A program made the translations under genes and the position numbers. The notes under the pieces were generated by a model. It made no database searches and was not told the DNA's origin. It worked only from the letters and a program-made list of their open reading frames with translations. Below, piece by piece: positions 1 to 61,109 of a stretch of DNA of 64,000 nucleotides. Origin of the DNA: Cacajao melanocephalus (taxonomy: Eukaryota > Chordata > Mammalia > Primates > Pitheciidae); the NCBI GenBank assembly GCA_963573385.1, contig CAUYLG010017864.1, forward strand, positions 186,001 through 250,000, read 5' to 3'. Numbering within the stretch: position 1 is the stretch's first letter; each line of letters begins with the position of its first letter.

Positions 1-369
1 TGGACTGGTATGCTCACAAGTAAAACCATCTGTCAGAGACAGTAGAGATATGAATATTTTTGTCCAGCGGAAAACTCAAGAAGCCGCAGGGAGAGGGCAC
101 ATAAGCAGATGTGTGGGGCTAACATGGCAAGATTTCCCCCACGTTCCCCACTGGGAAGAAGTTAACCTTCAGTTTTTCATTGAATCTAACTCTAATTTTA
201 CATCATTTTTATATTTAAAACATTTTAAGATAAATCATTCATTTCACTCTGCCTCGCTTTTTAAAAAAGTGACGGCAACAACTTGGTTCTAATGTTGCTC
301 TTCAAATCAGAAATGGCTAAGAAGAAAACAGAGAGTCAAACTAAAGCCTCCTTCCAGAGACCGGCAGCT

Positions 370-530
370 CCTTCCCCAGACTGTAAACATCCTGTAGGCA
401 GCACTGTGTCCACTTTGTTCCCTGTTGCATTCTCATGGCCTGGAACAGTGCCTCATACAGACACAGTAACCACTCAAAAAAAAATATTGCTTGAACAATG
501 AATGAACAAACAAATGAATGAATGAAAATA
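370..530 (+). mobile_element. L2 3' end
   Basis: ACAGTGCCTCATACAG followed by a GAATGAATGAA-type end typical of L2/MIR-class tails. Confidence 0.5.
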
Positions 531-1463
531 ATGAGCTGCTGATGCAGGCTTCCCTGCCTTGCCAAGAGTATTTCCCCTCTCTGTAATCGGGTTCCAGCAG
601 TGACCTTGGACCTGACAAGCCCAGGCCTCTCTCCTAGCCTGGGTCTCCTCTGTCAGCATGCAACACCCATGACATTCTGGGATCTCTCTGTCAGAGGGTG
701 GCCTCTTCAGGAACAGGGGACACATCAGCAGCTTCTACGGCTTGGGATTTCTGTCGCTGCCAAGTTCTGTAGTCTAGAGTCCAGGTTCTCATTACCTTGG
801 GGAGAAATTGAGAGTCGGAGCTCTGTGTATCACACATGGAGAGTTTACAAGGAACTTTACACAAGGTATCCTTTTTATCTTTTTTAATCCTTACAACTTG
901 CCTATGTGGGAATTTGTCTCTCTACATTTCACAGTTAAGTCTCAGGGGAGTAACAGACTTGCCTGAGATCACAGATCTAAGGGGTCCAGCTGGGGCCAGA
1001 GCCCAGGCCTGGCTGACTTCAGAGTCTGGTGGGCTCTTCCCACCCAGGATGTAACCTTGGTCAGCGGCATCCTACTGAGTATGCCCGCAGACCTGAGAAG
1101 ATCCGAGGGTCTCACAATTTAGTCATCTACACAAATCTCTAGCCACTTACAGGTTTTACCTACCCCCTCCTGCTAACCACACACATACACACTCACTCCC
1201 CCACCAGGTCATGAGGAGCAGAGGACCCTAAAGAGGACCCCACCCGGCACAGCCTCCCTAAACTGCACAGATCGGGCTCAAGGAGTTGCTTTGTAAAAGT
1301 GCAGGTGTGGTCACTGGCTCCCAGGCGGCAGTCCACTCCGCTGTCTAGAAGAAGTGGGAAGAGCTATGGGAGTGGAGAAGTGGTTCTCAGCGCGCCAGCC
1401 TGCCAGGGCTTCCCTACAGCTGCCTGGTTTTGCTGTGGGCTCCCACCGCCTCCTGCACCACCT

Positions 1464-1488
1464 GCTGCTGCTGCTGCTGTTGCTGCTG
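1464..1488 (+). repeat. (CTG)n microsatellite
   Basis: CTG repeats with one interruption (TTG) in MTARC1 intron 6. Short and not associated with an exon. Confidence 0.85.
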
Positions 1489-2075
1489 AAGCCACCTCCA
1501 GGCTGTGGGAAGACTCAACGAGGTCACTAGCGGCCCCTTGTGGCACTAAGACGTATTGCAAGCGGCCTATGAATTTGTGTGCACACCAAGTTCAAAAGAC
1601 AGAAAGAAAATAGTGTTGTTTCATACATGGGTCTTCTATGATTTTTTTTTAATATATGACTTTTCCTGTAGGCATTCCTGTTGGTATTAATAAATTACAA
1701 ACTCATTTAAAATCTTTCTTGGTGCATTTTCTCCTTAAATGAATACGAAACATAACTATTCTAATGAGCAAGAAGCCCAAGACACTTTATTTGGCTTAAA
1801 TCAAGGTCTCCACTATTTACAAGGTACAAGGTAAATGGAAACACTTTGTTACCTTTAAAGTGCTGTGCACCGCAGAGGGCTGCTCCTTGTTTACACTGCC
1901 TGGGTTACTCATTCACTGGTCAACGTCCAGGTCATGACTCCAGGCAGAGTCTCTGCTAACTGCCCAGTCCCACCACTGCTGTTCACGAGACCGTAAGTCA
2001 CCAGGAGCAGAAGTCATTCCTGATGCCTCATGACTGCCTACCTCTATGGCCAGGTTAAGAATTAAACAGCATTGT

Positions 2076-2353
2076 TAATCTCAACACTTTGGGAAGCCGA
2101 GGCAGACATGTCACCTGAGGTCAGGAGTTCAAGACCATCCTGGCCAACGTGGCGAAACCCCGTCCCTACTGAAAATATAAAAATTAGCTAGGCATAGTGG
2201 CACATGGCTGTAATCCCAGCTACTCAGGAGGCTGAGGCATGAGAATTGCTTGAACCCAGGAGGTGGAGGTTGCAGAGAGCTGAGATCATGTCACTGCCCT
2301 CCAGCCTGAGTGACAGAGTGAGACTCTGTCTCAAAAAATACATAAATAAAATA
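2076..2353 (+). mobile_element. Alu SINE, slightly 5'-truncated
   Basis: Dimeric Alu with an A-rich tail, flanked by the perfect 15-bp target duplication ATTAAACAGCATTGT at 2061-2075 and 2354-2368. The first few dozen Alu bases are missing. Confidence 0.95.
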
Positions 2354-2514
2354 ATTAAACAGCATTGTGAATACTCCCGAGAGAGGCCCCATACTGAACC
2401 TCCAGAGGCTGGCCACTGGGCAAGTTTGTGTTGGGTTTCATTTAAAGCAGCCTCTGAGAATGGGAAGAAGTGTCGTCAGGCTTCTCCTCCTCTCATAAGG
2501 TGTCGAGTTTATAA

Positions 2515-2859
<345 letters not shown>

Positions 2860-4546
2860 TTATGTACAGTATTCTAACATCTATTAAAAAAAATCCTATT
2901 TCTTGCCTTATTCCAGTCTCCAGAAGAAGCATTCAAAGTACAGTTTATACCAATAAAGAAACTGTGACTTGAAGAACCTACGCGACTTCCCAATGTCACA
3001 CAATTAGTAGGTGACACAGCTAGAGAGGGGTGGAGGCTCTGCCTCCTCCCATGGAGTCACCACGGCTATATCCTCTGTGCTTAGCTCAGCAGAGCACAGC
3101 CTGACACAAGTGGCTGCTGGCAAACATCATTACTGTCACAGTATTCGTGCATCCAGCAAAACGTTGTTTTGAGTACCCATGCAGTAATTGTGCTATATTC
3201 TTTCCATTAGGGGCAAGATGTCATGGAAGCAACAATGGCAGGCTGCAGGCATTCAACCGTGGGGATCAGTGTGTACATCACTTTCCCTTAAGAAAGAGAA
3301 GAAAAATTCCATTTTCATATTTTCCTGTTAGCAGACAGGCCTCCACTGTGCTGCCCACTGTGAGTACATTACAAACGCTCCCCTCTGCCTCTGTATTTCT
3401 TTTTCTCGCACTGCGGTGCCACCCCGGGCTCTGCCTGTGGGGGACTAACATCAGCAGGCAGGGCTGGGCAGGCAGAGAGGCCTCCCAGCTGAGCACTTGC
3501 ATTCCAGAAGCAACCTCAGCAGTGGGCACCATGAATACCTGGAGGCAGAAAGCGGTGTGGCTCTGAGCAACCTGCCCCGCAGCAGAGACGCTGTGGACAC
3601 CACTGTTTGCTTCCCTACCCATGATTTATGGGATGCAGCCAGGACATTCTATTCCCGATTTATGACCACCTGTCTTGGGAAGAACATAAATTACACATCC
3701 ATGGCAGTTTAAATCTCAGTAAGAGATAGGAGAAGACACCTACGCTAGCTGCACTGTCTCCTGGGGTATTAGAAGCAATTAGGGCCGGATTGTTGGGTTG
3801 CACAAAGCCTGCAGAAGATCAGGGGGGTGTGCTGGCTCCTTGCAACCCCCACCTTCCCACCCTCACTCTGTGTTTAGGGTCAATTATCCTCCTTCTATAA
3901 ACACAGGCTCCCAATGGAGGAAGGGGGGCGCTGAAGATTCAGAGAACAAGCCCAAACACATGAAGTGCTTTGCGGAGGCTGTTTCTGCAAGAGCATAAAC
4001 CTTCTAAATCCAGAGAGAAAGATGCCCCACACCAAGCAAAATGCTGGGGGAAAGAGAGAGCAAGATGGACAAAAAAGGATGACAGCCAATTCCCCAAACC
4101 ATTTGGCTGATTTACACAGAATCGTCTATTTCTGTCCTGCCTCCCTTATTTTATAGGGAAGCACACTCAGGGCCTGAGTTGGGGTGGGAACAGGAGGGGA
4201 CGTGCTGGTGAGCACAGCAGTTGGTGTGCTGCAGAGCCAGGTCTCCAGACTCCCAGGCCAGGCTCTGCCTGCTGGCCCACCCTTCTTTCTGCCCCTTGTA
4301 GCTCCTCTGTAGCCATGGAAAACAGAAAGACTGAATTCTGGTTTGTTCTGACAGTGAGTGAGCACGTTTCAAAGAATAACTATAACGCTGCTCCTCCCAT
4401 CAATGTTCCATCACACATACTGACATTTCCCCCCAAAATTTTACTATGAAAATTCTCAAACAGGCAAACAGTAAAATAATTTTACAGCAAACACCCATTT
4501 ACCCACTGCTTGAATTCTGCACTTAACACTTGACTATATTTTCTTT

Positions 4547-4849
4547 GTTTTTTTGTTTTTTTTTTTTTTGAGAAAGAGTCTCACTCCGTCACCCATGGTG
4601 GAGTGCAGTGGCACAATCTCAGCCCACCTCAACCGCCGCCTCCCGGTTCAAGCGATTCTCCTGCCTCAGCCTCCTGTGTAGCTACAACTGCAGTGCCCAC
4701 CACAATTCCCAGCTAATTTTTATATTTTTAGTAGAGACAGGGTTTCACTATGTTGACCAGGCTGGTCTCGAACTCCTGACCTCAAGTGATCCACCCACCT
4801 CAGCCTCCCAAAGTGCTGGGATTACAGGCCTGAGCCACCGTGCCCGACC
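4547..4849 (-). mobile_element. Alu SINE inserted in old L1M
   Basis: Reverse Alu with T-rich start; the target duplication TTGACTATATTTTC is present on both sides. It splits an old L1M fragment. Confidence 0.94.
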
Positions 4850-6847
4850 TTGACTATATTTTCCTTATCACATACGTATCTATCCAACAATCTATTGTAT
4901 TGTCTTTTTGCATTTCCAAGTAAGTTGCAGATATCAGTATATTCCACCTCTGAACAGTTCAGCTTGAATATTATTACCTAAAGTAAACAACATTATTTGC
5001 TTTTTTTTTTTTTGAGGTGAAAGTTACATGGAATGAAATATACCAATCTTAAATGTTCCACAGTATTAGCTTTTTACAGAAAAGTTGTTAATGTTTTGAG
5101 GATTGAGAAACATCCCTCCAAATGTTGGGATTCCCTTAGGCTGGTCTGTAGCCCCCTCTTTGAATGTTGGTGCAAATCACATCCAACGCCGTCGGAGCCA
5201 GGTAGAGAGAAGCCGCTTGCTATCCACCTCAAGGATTCCTTGAGTCTCACAAACCCCCTTCTCTGTAACTCCCTCCATCAACCCTGTTTGACTCCCCTGC
5301 TGACCGCTGTCTCTCTGCCAGGTGGCTTAGGCTCTGATGGCCCCCTGCCGACCTTGCTGCAGCCTGGCCCCTACACTGGGGCTCATCTCCTATTGGACTA
5401 CAGGTGCTGACCAGAGAGGTCAGGCCAGACAGAGCCTCACGCTCAGGTGACAGCTGGGATGACAGCCCTCCAGCTCAGGGCTTCAGCTTGCCCAGAGAGG
5501 GGGCCAGATCTGGGACAGCAGAATTGTCAGGAAGGGATTGGTGCTGATCAAAGAAGACTGATTTGCCCCCATAAAGGCCATGAACTTGAAGGGAAGGGAG
5601 GCAGGCAGCCTCATGTTACAGGGAGTGCGTCCTGCTCCGCAAAGCCCAGCCCAACCTCGCTGCATGTGCTCGTTCATGATGGTTTTCATGCAAGATAGTC
5701 ACATCTCGACTGCATTCCTTCCTCAAGGTTCCCAGGACCCTCCCTTCTACAAGTTACACCTGGGGATGACAAGTCAGGACTAAAGGCAAGGAGGGGTCTC
5801 AGGGACTATAGAGAGGAGACCTGACACCCGACCTGTGACTCAGCATTCAATGCCAAAGGGGCCAATGAAGAGAAGCACCCTTAGTTCATGTTCAGAGTTT
5901 CAGCAACTTCCTGGGTCCCAAATGTGTCAGATAACAGCACTGAAGTTCTTGGATACTAAACTGTTATTGTTGCTGTTTTAGCAAAAGTAATGCAGAGGAA
6001 GTACAGAAAGTTTGGAGCCTACGTATAAGAATAACGTTTTCCCATAGTTCTATGATGTACCGAAAGACCACCTCCATTAACACTTTGTCATATATTCTTT
6101 CAGCATTTTATCTATTCATGCGCATTTATGTGTTTTTTAAAAAGTAAAATCAAATAAACAAAAATGAAAGAGTAAATTGTGCTATTTTATAATCACTTTT
6201 GTAACATCAGCCTGGTGTCTTGACTATCTTTACACACAATGTAAAATGATTCTCAATACTGTGCCTTTCACTTAAAATTTTTTCTTAAGAAATTTTAAAG
6301 TAAACGTAAGCGTAGAATAGTGCAATAAACCCCCACATAATTATCATCCAGATTCTATTTATGAAGATTGTGACACATTTTTAAAATGTACTCATCTATC
6401 CTTTTTTTCTTTTTGCTAAAATAATACACAGCAAGTTCCAGATGCCACATCACTTCACTCCTACACGCATACTTCAATCAGCGTCTCTAAAATATATTGA
6501 CATTTCTTATATAACCACAATGCCATTAGGACACCCAGTACATTTTTTGGTATCATCTAACACTGAGCCTATAATAAAATTCGCCCAAATATGTCAGCAA
6601 TTTTTAAAAATTGATTTATTTGAATTATGAATTCTAAATGCAAAAATCAAATTATTTAAGCAGACAAGCTGGCACCCAAAACAGCTGGAAATGTTTCCCA
6701 GATTACCTCATTAATGGGACACGCTTGAGCTTCAAGGCTACGGGTGTGGTGTTTTCACTGCTTCCTCGTATAAACATTAAGCAACAAATATTACTTCTGT
6801 TCCAGGCACCTGAGTCCGAGGATGAGACCCTGTCTGCCCAATCCTAC

Positions 6848-25528
<18,681 letters not shown>

Positions 25529-28500
25529 GGCTGGCTGCTCCGTGAGGTGGCGGCGGCCGGGCCGAAGCGCACTGGTAGCCCCAGGCCGCGGGGGGAAGGT
25601 TTGGCCCTTGGCCCCAAGCCCAAAGGGTGGGCAGCTCCTGAACCCTTCCGGGCCAATCAGAGCACTGCGTCCTTCTGGGGGGGCGGCGCAGGCCGTGGGA
25701 GGTGGTGGCTCAGCTTCCACGTGGTCTGCGCCCTGCTGCCTCTGCCACCTTTCGTCGCCTGCAGCTGCAGGGCGCTGTGCCCTCCCCCACGATCGCTGCA
25801 AGTGACCAATTATTTATTTATGTATTTATGGGGTTCTTTGACCTAAAATAGACAATATACAACATTTGCAAGACAAAGCGTGATTCTGAAATTAGAAATC
25901 AGGCAGCGGGCAGCAGCCTCTCCTGGAAATACAGGGGGACGGGTCGGCCTCGCTTGTGCAGTGTCCAGCTCCCTGCTGCCGCCGCCCTCCCCGCAGGCTG
26001 CCCAGGGGCTAAGGAGCTTCCAGAGAGTCGGGGGTCTGAAGGAGGAGGATGCTACCAGGCCCTCCCGCCAGCAAGCCGAGACCAGAGTTCTCCCAGCGGC
26101 AGCTCAGAGAGGCAATGGGCGTCTGAGAGCGCCTCCTACGTGGCCGGGGCTGCTCGACGCCTCCCAAGAGGAGCCTCGAACTACAGCTGCTTTGGCAAGG
26201 GCCTTGGCTCAGAAGGTTAGCACTGCACAAGGTCCCCAGCTGCTTCTGCCGGGAGGGAATGCCACCTGGTTCTGCAGGCACTCACCTCAGTCACTTGTCA
26301 TTTCCAAATCAGGTTATATTCCAAACAACGTCAGCCTACCCTGAACTGGGTGGTTTAGGAGTCAGGCTCCTGTTTGATGTACCAAGCTATTAAAGAAAAA
26401 AATTAACTCAGACGCTTGTTAAAAAGATAAGAAAGACTCTTCAAGGCTATTGCAACAGGGGCATCACAACAGAGGAAAGAGATTGGGCTCAACTCTGTAT
26501 TACAGCAAAGATAGCTAGGGATTTGTAGCCAAAGAACAAAGTTCCTCGGGGTCAGTGAATGGAAGATCACTAAGAGGAGACATCAAGTGTAGAGGATTCT
26601 TGATAAAACCACTTAACGGGGATTCTAGTGAACAAGTCAAGGACTTACACACTGAAGGTGACAGATGAGGAATCTAAGTGGACATCAAGGGTGATCAGAT
26701 ATTAAGGATGGGAGAATACTCTTGAAACTGACTAAACAGGATTCTGGCTAAACCTGGGCTCTGCAGGGAATAGGCTGGCAAGTTCAAGGCCTCATGCAGA
26801 AGAGGGCTCAGATCAGACTGAAGTTTGGTCAAGGGGATTCTGTGTCATCCCAGCTCATCCATGGCCCCTGAGCCAGGAGTATACATTTCAAAACTCAGCC
26901 AGAATTGTCCATGCAGGGCAAGGGTGCCTTGGATGAGAGAAGCAAGAGTTTGCTAAGAGAAAAGACCAACACTCTTCCTCCAGCTGACAACTCACCACAG
27001 ACCAGTTCAGTGCTCAGGGAGGCTCTGTCTTTATTGGCCTGAATACTTATCTGTCCTGTTTTTCTGCTCTATTCTCTACCAACCCCAGGTTGCACCCTCT
27101 CTGTGAAGGACACAGCTCAGCAGGACAAGGGACATGATTCTCCAGCAGAAAGGCAGCTCCAGGGCACCAAATGTTGTGCATTTCTTCTGTTTATCTACCT
27201 CCTGATTTTCTCTTTGAAAATCTAAGAGGAAAATGGCTTCCCTATTTTAATGGTTGACTTTAAAGTTCCAATTTTTCAATTTTGTCACTTCCGGAATTTA
27301 CCCAGGGCTACAGCTCACTTACCACTTTTACCTCACAGGTTGTGGAGAGTGGTGGTGAATTTCAGTCCCAGAGCCCAGCAAAGGAAAATGGAGGAGGAGG
27401 GAACAGTCGCTCCTCACTGACCACTAAGAAGGTCTCTTGTAGACACTGGCCATCCTGCCGCAGACAGGCCAGCTTGTGTGCCCGCAGTTCACGACGCCCT
27501 CGCCCCTGTCAATGACAGAAGCCAGTGTTTGTGGAGTCAGACTGTATCTCTGGAGGCAATCAGAAAGGATAAGGAAAAATAAATTGCAGTGACTCAAGTT
27601 CTAATATAAAGAGGAAAACCCAGGAAGAAGACTCACAAATACCAAACATAAAGCAGGATTGCAATTCACATTTATTATTTACAAAGAAACCACAAAATTG
27701 TAAGTAGGTGAATTCATCTATAGACTACTTCAGTGAGTATTTTCTGCTTGAGATCATACCAAAATAGTTTGTTTCTTTGTTACAAAAAAATTATTTCCAC
27801 TGAAAAAAAACATGTTCATGCTGCCTTCCTCCCACTCCTTTCAAAATTCCATTCTCTTTTAAATGTCATCCTGTCCTTTATCTTACTTGGAATTCCAGGT
27901 GGTATATCTGGCAGTTTCACACAGGTTACTTTTATATGGCTTAATAAAGGTGTAATAGACAAAAGTGTAAAGCAAAGTCTATGAGATAATTTCCATAGTC
28001 AAGCACAGCCCTGATTCCACAATGCTAGAGTAAAAGGCACATGAGTGAAAAGTCAATGGGACTCCATAGCCACGTAAACACCCACATTAGGCATTTGTGA
28101 GTGTGGTAACATGTGTCCTACTCACCAAGACACAGTGATCTGTTGCTTCCCATTTCTCTTAAAACATAAACTGACAGGTAATAAAAGGTATACATTTTAA
28201 AATTATTTTTTGCAGCTTTTTAGTTGATTCATTAAACTTGCTTTATTCATCAATATTAAAGTCAGGAAGTTAAAAAGCATAATAGCCATGATAACACCCA
28301 AAATAGTTTTTTGATGATGTTAACTATTTTTGAAGCCTTCAATACCTAAAACTTACATATATACCTTCATATTCCCACCTCTAATACTTTCCTTGCATTA
28401 ACCTGGAGTATATACAACTTTGAAAAGTCGAAAATCAAGATTCCTATCCAGGGTAAAGATAGTTGAAGGCCGGATAATAAAGATTTGCTGATGTATTGTT

Positions 28501-29454
28501 GCCACTGTTGTTAAGATCCCAGTCAATCCCTCCTGGTTGCTGAAACCTGAACAAATAATAAGAATCTCTGGTTATGTGGTGATTTATCCTACCATTCATA
28601 AATAATTCAAACTCCCACAAAACAGTCACTTATTGACATTACACATATAATTGTATGGGACAATGCTGTGCAGAAAACATGGCCTATTACTTCTAAATTG
28701 CTTCAGCTCCATGGCCCTCCATCAGCTAACCTATCTGAGCTTTTGTTTCTCATCCATAAAATGCCTATTATCATATCTACCTCACAGAGATCCTCGCATA
28801 GAGAAAGATTACTCAAGGCCTTCTGGGGAGCAGAGACAACTGGAAATTGAGACTAAGTGAACCACAGATGTTCCTTGCCTCCATCCATGGCACAATAGGA
28901 TCTGATTGGGTGAGTTTGTGACCAAGTGATATGGAAAACCCTCCATCATTAAGGTATCTCACACCATTGGGCTCCCACAGATGCAGAGAACAGGTGAAAG
29001 CCCTTGGCTCACACACTGATCCAGGTCCAGTCAATCACGGCTGGAACAGCAGGATACAGGATCAGTTTCACTCAAGCTAGATGGCTCAGGCTTGGGTCCA
29101 CTATCCCCATATGGCGCTTTTAGAAATGGCAGGCACTTAGGAGTTTCATAATTTCCTCTCTAGTTTTAATACTTATTGCATTTCATCAAATCCAAGATAC
29201 ACTAATCATAAGATGCACCATTATTTTATGCCTTTTTCAAAAGGCATCCTGAATGTTATAAGAAGCTGACAGATACTAGAGATGATAGAATAGGATCTCA
29301 GACCTGATGAAATATGGTTATGGTTATGCAAATGCCTAGTCATAATAGAAGTCAATAGAAATGTATTTCCTTTTTGCCCACCTCGAGGGCAAAGCCTGTG
29401 TCATCTTTATACCCACTATAGAACCTAAGACTAGATCATGATGGAATGATGGCA

Positions 29455-29690
29455 ATAAAAACAGTAGCTAATATTTACTGAGCACTTGATTTGTATTGCA
29501 GTGTCGCAACTTTATGTGAATTAATACTCAACATTTATTGGTTGTTTTGGTAAGTACTACCATTCTCACTTTGCAGATAAGAGTACTGAGACTTTAAGAG
29601 AAGTTAAACATCTCAACCAAGTTAGGAAGATGCTTGAATTACAAACCCACATCTATCTAATGCTAGATCTAGACCTGCTAAGCCACTGTG
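29455..29690 (+). mobile_element. MIR SINE
   Basis: MIR core phrases (ATATTTACTGAGCACTTG, then TTTGCAGATAAGAGTACTGAG and GTTAAACATCTCAACCAAG). It contains the candidate MTARC2 poly(A) signal on the opposite strand. Confidence 0.7.
29534..29539 (-). terminator. Candidate poly(A) signal for MTARC2
   Basis: The minus strand reads AATAAA here, about 960 bp past the MTARC2 stop. It is the first canonical hexamer I found downstream of the stop. It lies inside an old MIR element. Another AATAAA occurs near 27675, so the true 3' end is uncertain. Confidence 0.3.
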
Positions 29691-30495
29691 TTACATTGTC
29701 CTTAAGAACAGTCAGGTTGTGCGTATAAAGACTTCAAAGGCAAGTAATACACATGAGAAGCTCAGGGCAGGATCAGAGAGAAAGATAGTCAAGGGTTTTG
29801 GAAATGAGGTGACTTTAAGAGCTGGGTCATGGATTTTATGATATGACTTGCTTAAAATCTCCAACTTGAGGTCTTCTGACCAACTTTCTCATTCCTTTAA
29901 TTTGGGAGTTAGGCTTTTACCTCCAGGAGTCGGGGCTGAATTGGGCACAGTGAAATCAACATGAGAACATTATTTCCCAACTCATGATTCAGGAATCACC
30001 TTGATGCATGGATTATTTTTTTTCAAACTTCAACTATACTTTAAAAATACATTTGATAAAAAGCATTCAATTTAAACATTTTCCCCAAGTTGATGTTGAA
30101 TAATTTAAACATTTCCCCTTCTATCTGAGACAGAAAAAATAAATACATAACTCTTGAGAATCACTCACCTTCCTTTCTCTATTCCTTAATACTATTCTGT
30201 AATGAGCTGTGAGCATATGCCTGTCTTTCTGCTGGGGCTCTTCCATCACCATTTATCACTGAATTGGAAATAGGGGTGGAGAAGGCTGGCATATGAGTAC
30301 ATAGATTACTGCAGGGAATGGAATTTGAGGGCATTTTCTGACTCCAAAGACCAGAATGCAAAACTACTCATTCTCTCAATAATTAAAGCAGCATAACATA
30401 AAAAAAATAACACAAGAAAATGCAGCAATGACTTGAAGACAGTGTATTCAGAAGCAAAGCTGACCCTTTACCATATCAGCCTAGTGCATCCGTCA

Positions 30496-58292
<27,797 letters not shown>

Positions 58293-60139
58293 GGCAGAGC
58301 GAGGGCGGGCGCGGACCTGCACACAGACCCGGCAGCTACCGGAGCCCGGGAGGCCGAGGAGGCCCTTAAGGATCCCCGTGGGCGGGAGGAGTCAGCGTTG
58401 GCCCAGCCTCGGGTCGTCTCACCCTTTCGCCGCCGAGAGGCACAGCGGTTCCGCGGAGAGCGGGAATGCCTTAAGGCGGCGACAAAGCCTGCATGGGAAC
58501 GGGGGAGACAGGCAGAGAGCGGCCGGGGACCCCAAAGCCTGCGAGCTAAGTGGGCAGCCTCCGGGGTGATCAGTGTCGCTTTACCTCTCCTCCTCGTCCC
58601 CGCCCCTACACGGCGTGCCACACGACCTTCCGCGCCCGCACTCTGCGGTCCCCTTCTCTAATACTGCGCGCTTTGTCGCTCGACCAGAGCACCCCAGAAC
58701 GTGAGGGTGGGGTGCAGAATGGAGGATTCACAAACGTTTGGGAACGACTTTTTCTGGCAGGCCGCTGTGAGAACTGCAAGACTTTCTGCACATGAAGACT
58801 CAAGTCTAAACCTCTGCACTCAAAGACGAGGAACTCTAGCGTGGCTTATAGGAGCATGACTCAAGGTCCCCCACCCTCCGCTGCCCCTTAACCTCCACCC
58901 CAGTAAAATGTCTTCCTGAGAAAGCTCAAGGCAGCCAGAATTTCCCGTTTATTCTAGCCAACACCCGATGGTAAGGTCCCTGACCTCCCTTTTTTAGGAT
59001 ATTTTCTTAAAAGGGCTTACAACTGTGAATTCTTTCTCTGTTGCTGTGAGATGTCTATGTATCGCCTACAACTCAGAAGTGTCTTTCTCAAGGACCTAAA
59101 AGCCATTGCTTTGAAATGCAATCATGGGGAGGATAGGCTTCTCTGTCCCCCAGTCTCTGTGGGAGGATAGAATCCGAGCTTCATAGCTGCTAGCTGCAGG
59201 CACAGCTGCCCGGTCATCAATACTGACAACCCCTCCGTGATTTTTCACTTGAGCCCCCGCTAGCTTCCCCGCCCTACTCTCTCCTTCATCCTTTAAAACG
59301 CCCAGTCTCCTCTGCACAAATGAGAATGATCAGCTTTTTCTCCTACTGTAAGTAGTTACTGAGTAAAATCTGTTTTCACACCTTAACTAATGTTCCGCTT
59401 TGTTGACATTTAACAGCTCCATTCAAACAAGCTATTGGGTTAACAGTGGATTTTCTTAGACAAATTAAGGTTTGGCGTCTTTCAAGATTTTGTTGTTGTT
59501 GTTCTGTTTTTTCAAAAGTTTGTCACATAAATTGTGGCACAGTCCTAGTAGAGTTTGAGGAGGCCAACCAATGGGCCACCTCTCAAATCTGGCCTGGCCC
59601 CCCCACCCCGGGGAAGAGGCCCACTCCAGGGTGTGGGAAGAGACTCTGGGAGGGATGGAGAACCAGAGGAGCCAGGCTCCCTTCGGCTGTTCTTGTGCAA
59701 AGTGAAAGACAAAACAGGGCCTGAATCTCTCCCCACCCAGAAAAAAACCTCAGGCCAGCAGAATTAGTCCCTCAGTCCCCATACATTTACATCATGCTTG
59801 GCAGCTGAGACTCAGGGATTTGTTTTTTAAGCATGGTGTGGAAAATGTAATGTGCATACACTTGGAGCTGACCCTCTTTGCTTCTCCCAACTCCAGAGGA
59901 GGGTCAGAGACCTTCCTGCCCACAAGCCTGCTGTCAGAGTGAGGGGCTTATAAAGCCATCATCGCCTGACTATAGGTGAGCTCCCAGACAGGGCAAATGT
60001 CTTATTAATTAATCGTCTGTTTCCTTCACCACATAGTTATTAATCATTCACCAGGCTTTGTCCTAGATTGGCGTTAGGAATTTAATGTTTAGAAGAAGCT
60101 GCCCTTCCATCCAGTTCACCGACTCCCCAGAAGACTGAC

Positions 60140-60850
60140 ACCTCCCCTGCAAGTCTAGAAGATAATGCCAGAGGAGAAGCAAGGTCAAGATGCAGACGAA
60201 GCGAGGCAAAAGAGCAGCTGAGTCTCAGGATAGTGCTGTTTTCAGAAGAGGGAGCTTTGGCGCTGAAACTTGAACATGAGGAGGGGTTTGGAGATGGGTA
60301 GAGAAGAGGATTCTGGGCAAACGGAGCAGCACGTGCAATAGCCTGAAAAAACGGAAGGAACAAGAGAGTGGATCCAGCTGTATTAGGATGTACCTGGAAT
60401 GCAGCAGGTGGTGGGAGTTGAGGCAGGACAGGTGGGCAGAGGTCAGATCAACACGCATCTTATCTCTGCTGAATGTGAAGACACCTCAGAATTCTGAACA
60501 GCAGTGTGGCATGATTAGACTTGGGTGCTAGGAAGGCCACTCTGGCTGCTCAGAGAACACCAAGGATGGGTGTTAGGAGAGATGTGGTTAGGGGAGATGG
60601 TCGGGACCGAATTAACAAGAGGTAGTGATGACAGAACACTGAACCAGAGGGAGAGGAGGAGCCCACGGGGCCTCCCAGCTCTGTGGCATCAAAGTCTGGG
60701 GTGGGGTGGGGGTACCATTCTCAGAGATTAAGAATTCAATAGAAGAAGATAGTCTGGGGAAAAAACTGATGAGCCTGTCGTGGACAGTGAGTGGGAGGTA
60801 TCTGTGGGACATCAAAGAGGAAATAGTTACCTAGATAGACGGGAAACTTG
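60140..60850 (-). mobile_element. L2 LINE remnant
   Basis: Antisense L2-like phrases (GGCAAACGGAGCAGCACGTG, GGCCACTCTGGCTGCTCAGA) occur in consensus order. Diverged, no ORF. Confidence 0.55.
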
Positions 60851-61109
60851 AGCTTTCCATGCTTCCAACTCCTCATGTGCAAAATGACGATGGGGATAGA
60901 AATCAAATGAGGACCTTTGCCGTGGTGAGTGCTGCCAAGTCTTTGCTGTTTTCACCAGCCATTACCTATCATAGCTTGCCCTGTTTGCAGCTTCACCAAT
61001 GCTGGGGTTGAGGGTGACTTTAGGGGAGCAGGGAAATTCCTTATCAGTAATGTGTACATTTGCAGCCCAGCATCATCATTGGTAGAATTGGTGAGGGGTA
61101 ATGAGAGGT

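Larger units (their letters stand above)
25529..30495. other. MTARC1-MTARC2 interval, including the MTARC2 3' UTR
   Basis: Upper part is MTARC2 3' UTR (end unknown, perhaps near 29510). MIR sequence lies at about 29455-29690 and probably 28660-28800. No Alu occurs here, which is unusual for this window. About 26400-27200 reads like an ancient interspersed repeat I cannot assign. No additional gene is supported. Confidence 0.5.

Noticed and set aside
25529..25801. N-terminal extension of MTARC1 upstream of its ATG
   Set aside because: The frame is open but begins with a non-ATG codon (TTG) and lacks conserved sequence; the MGA start matches the paralogue.
58293..58322. Ten-residue N-terminal extension of MTARC2
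   Set aside because: It would need a GTG start; no ATG lies upstream in frame.
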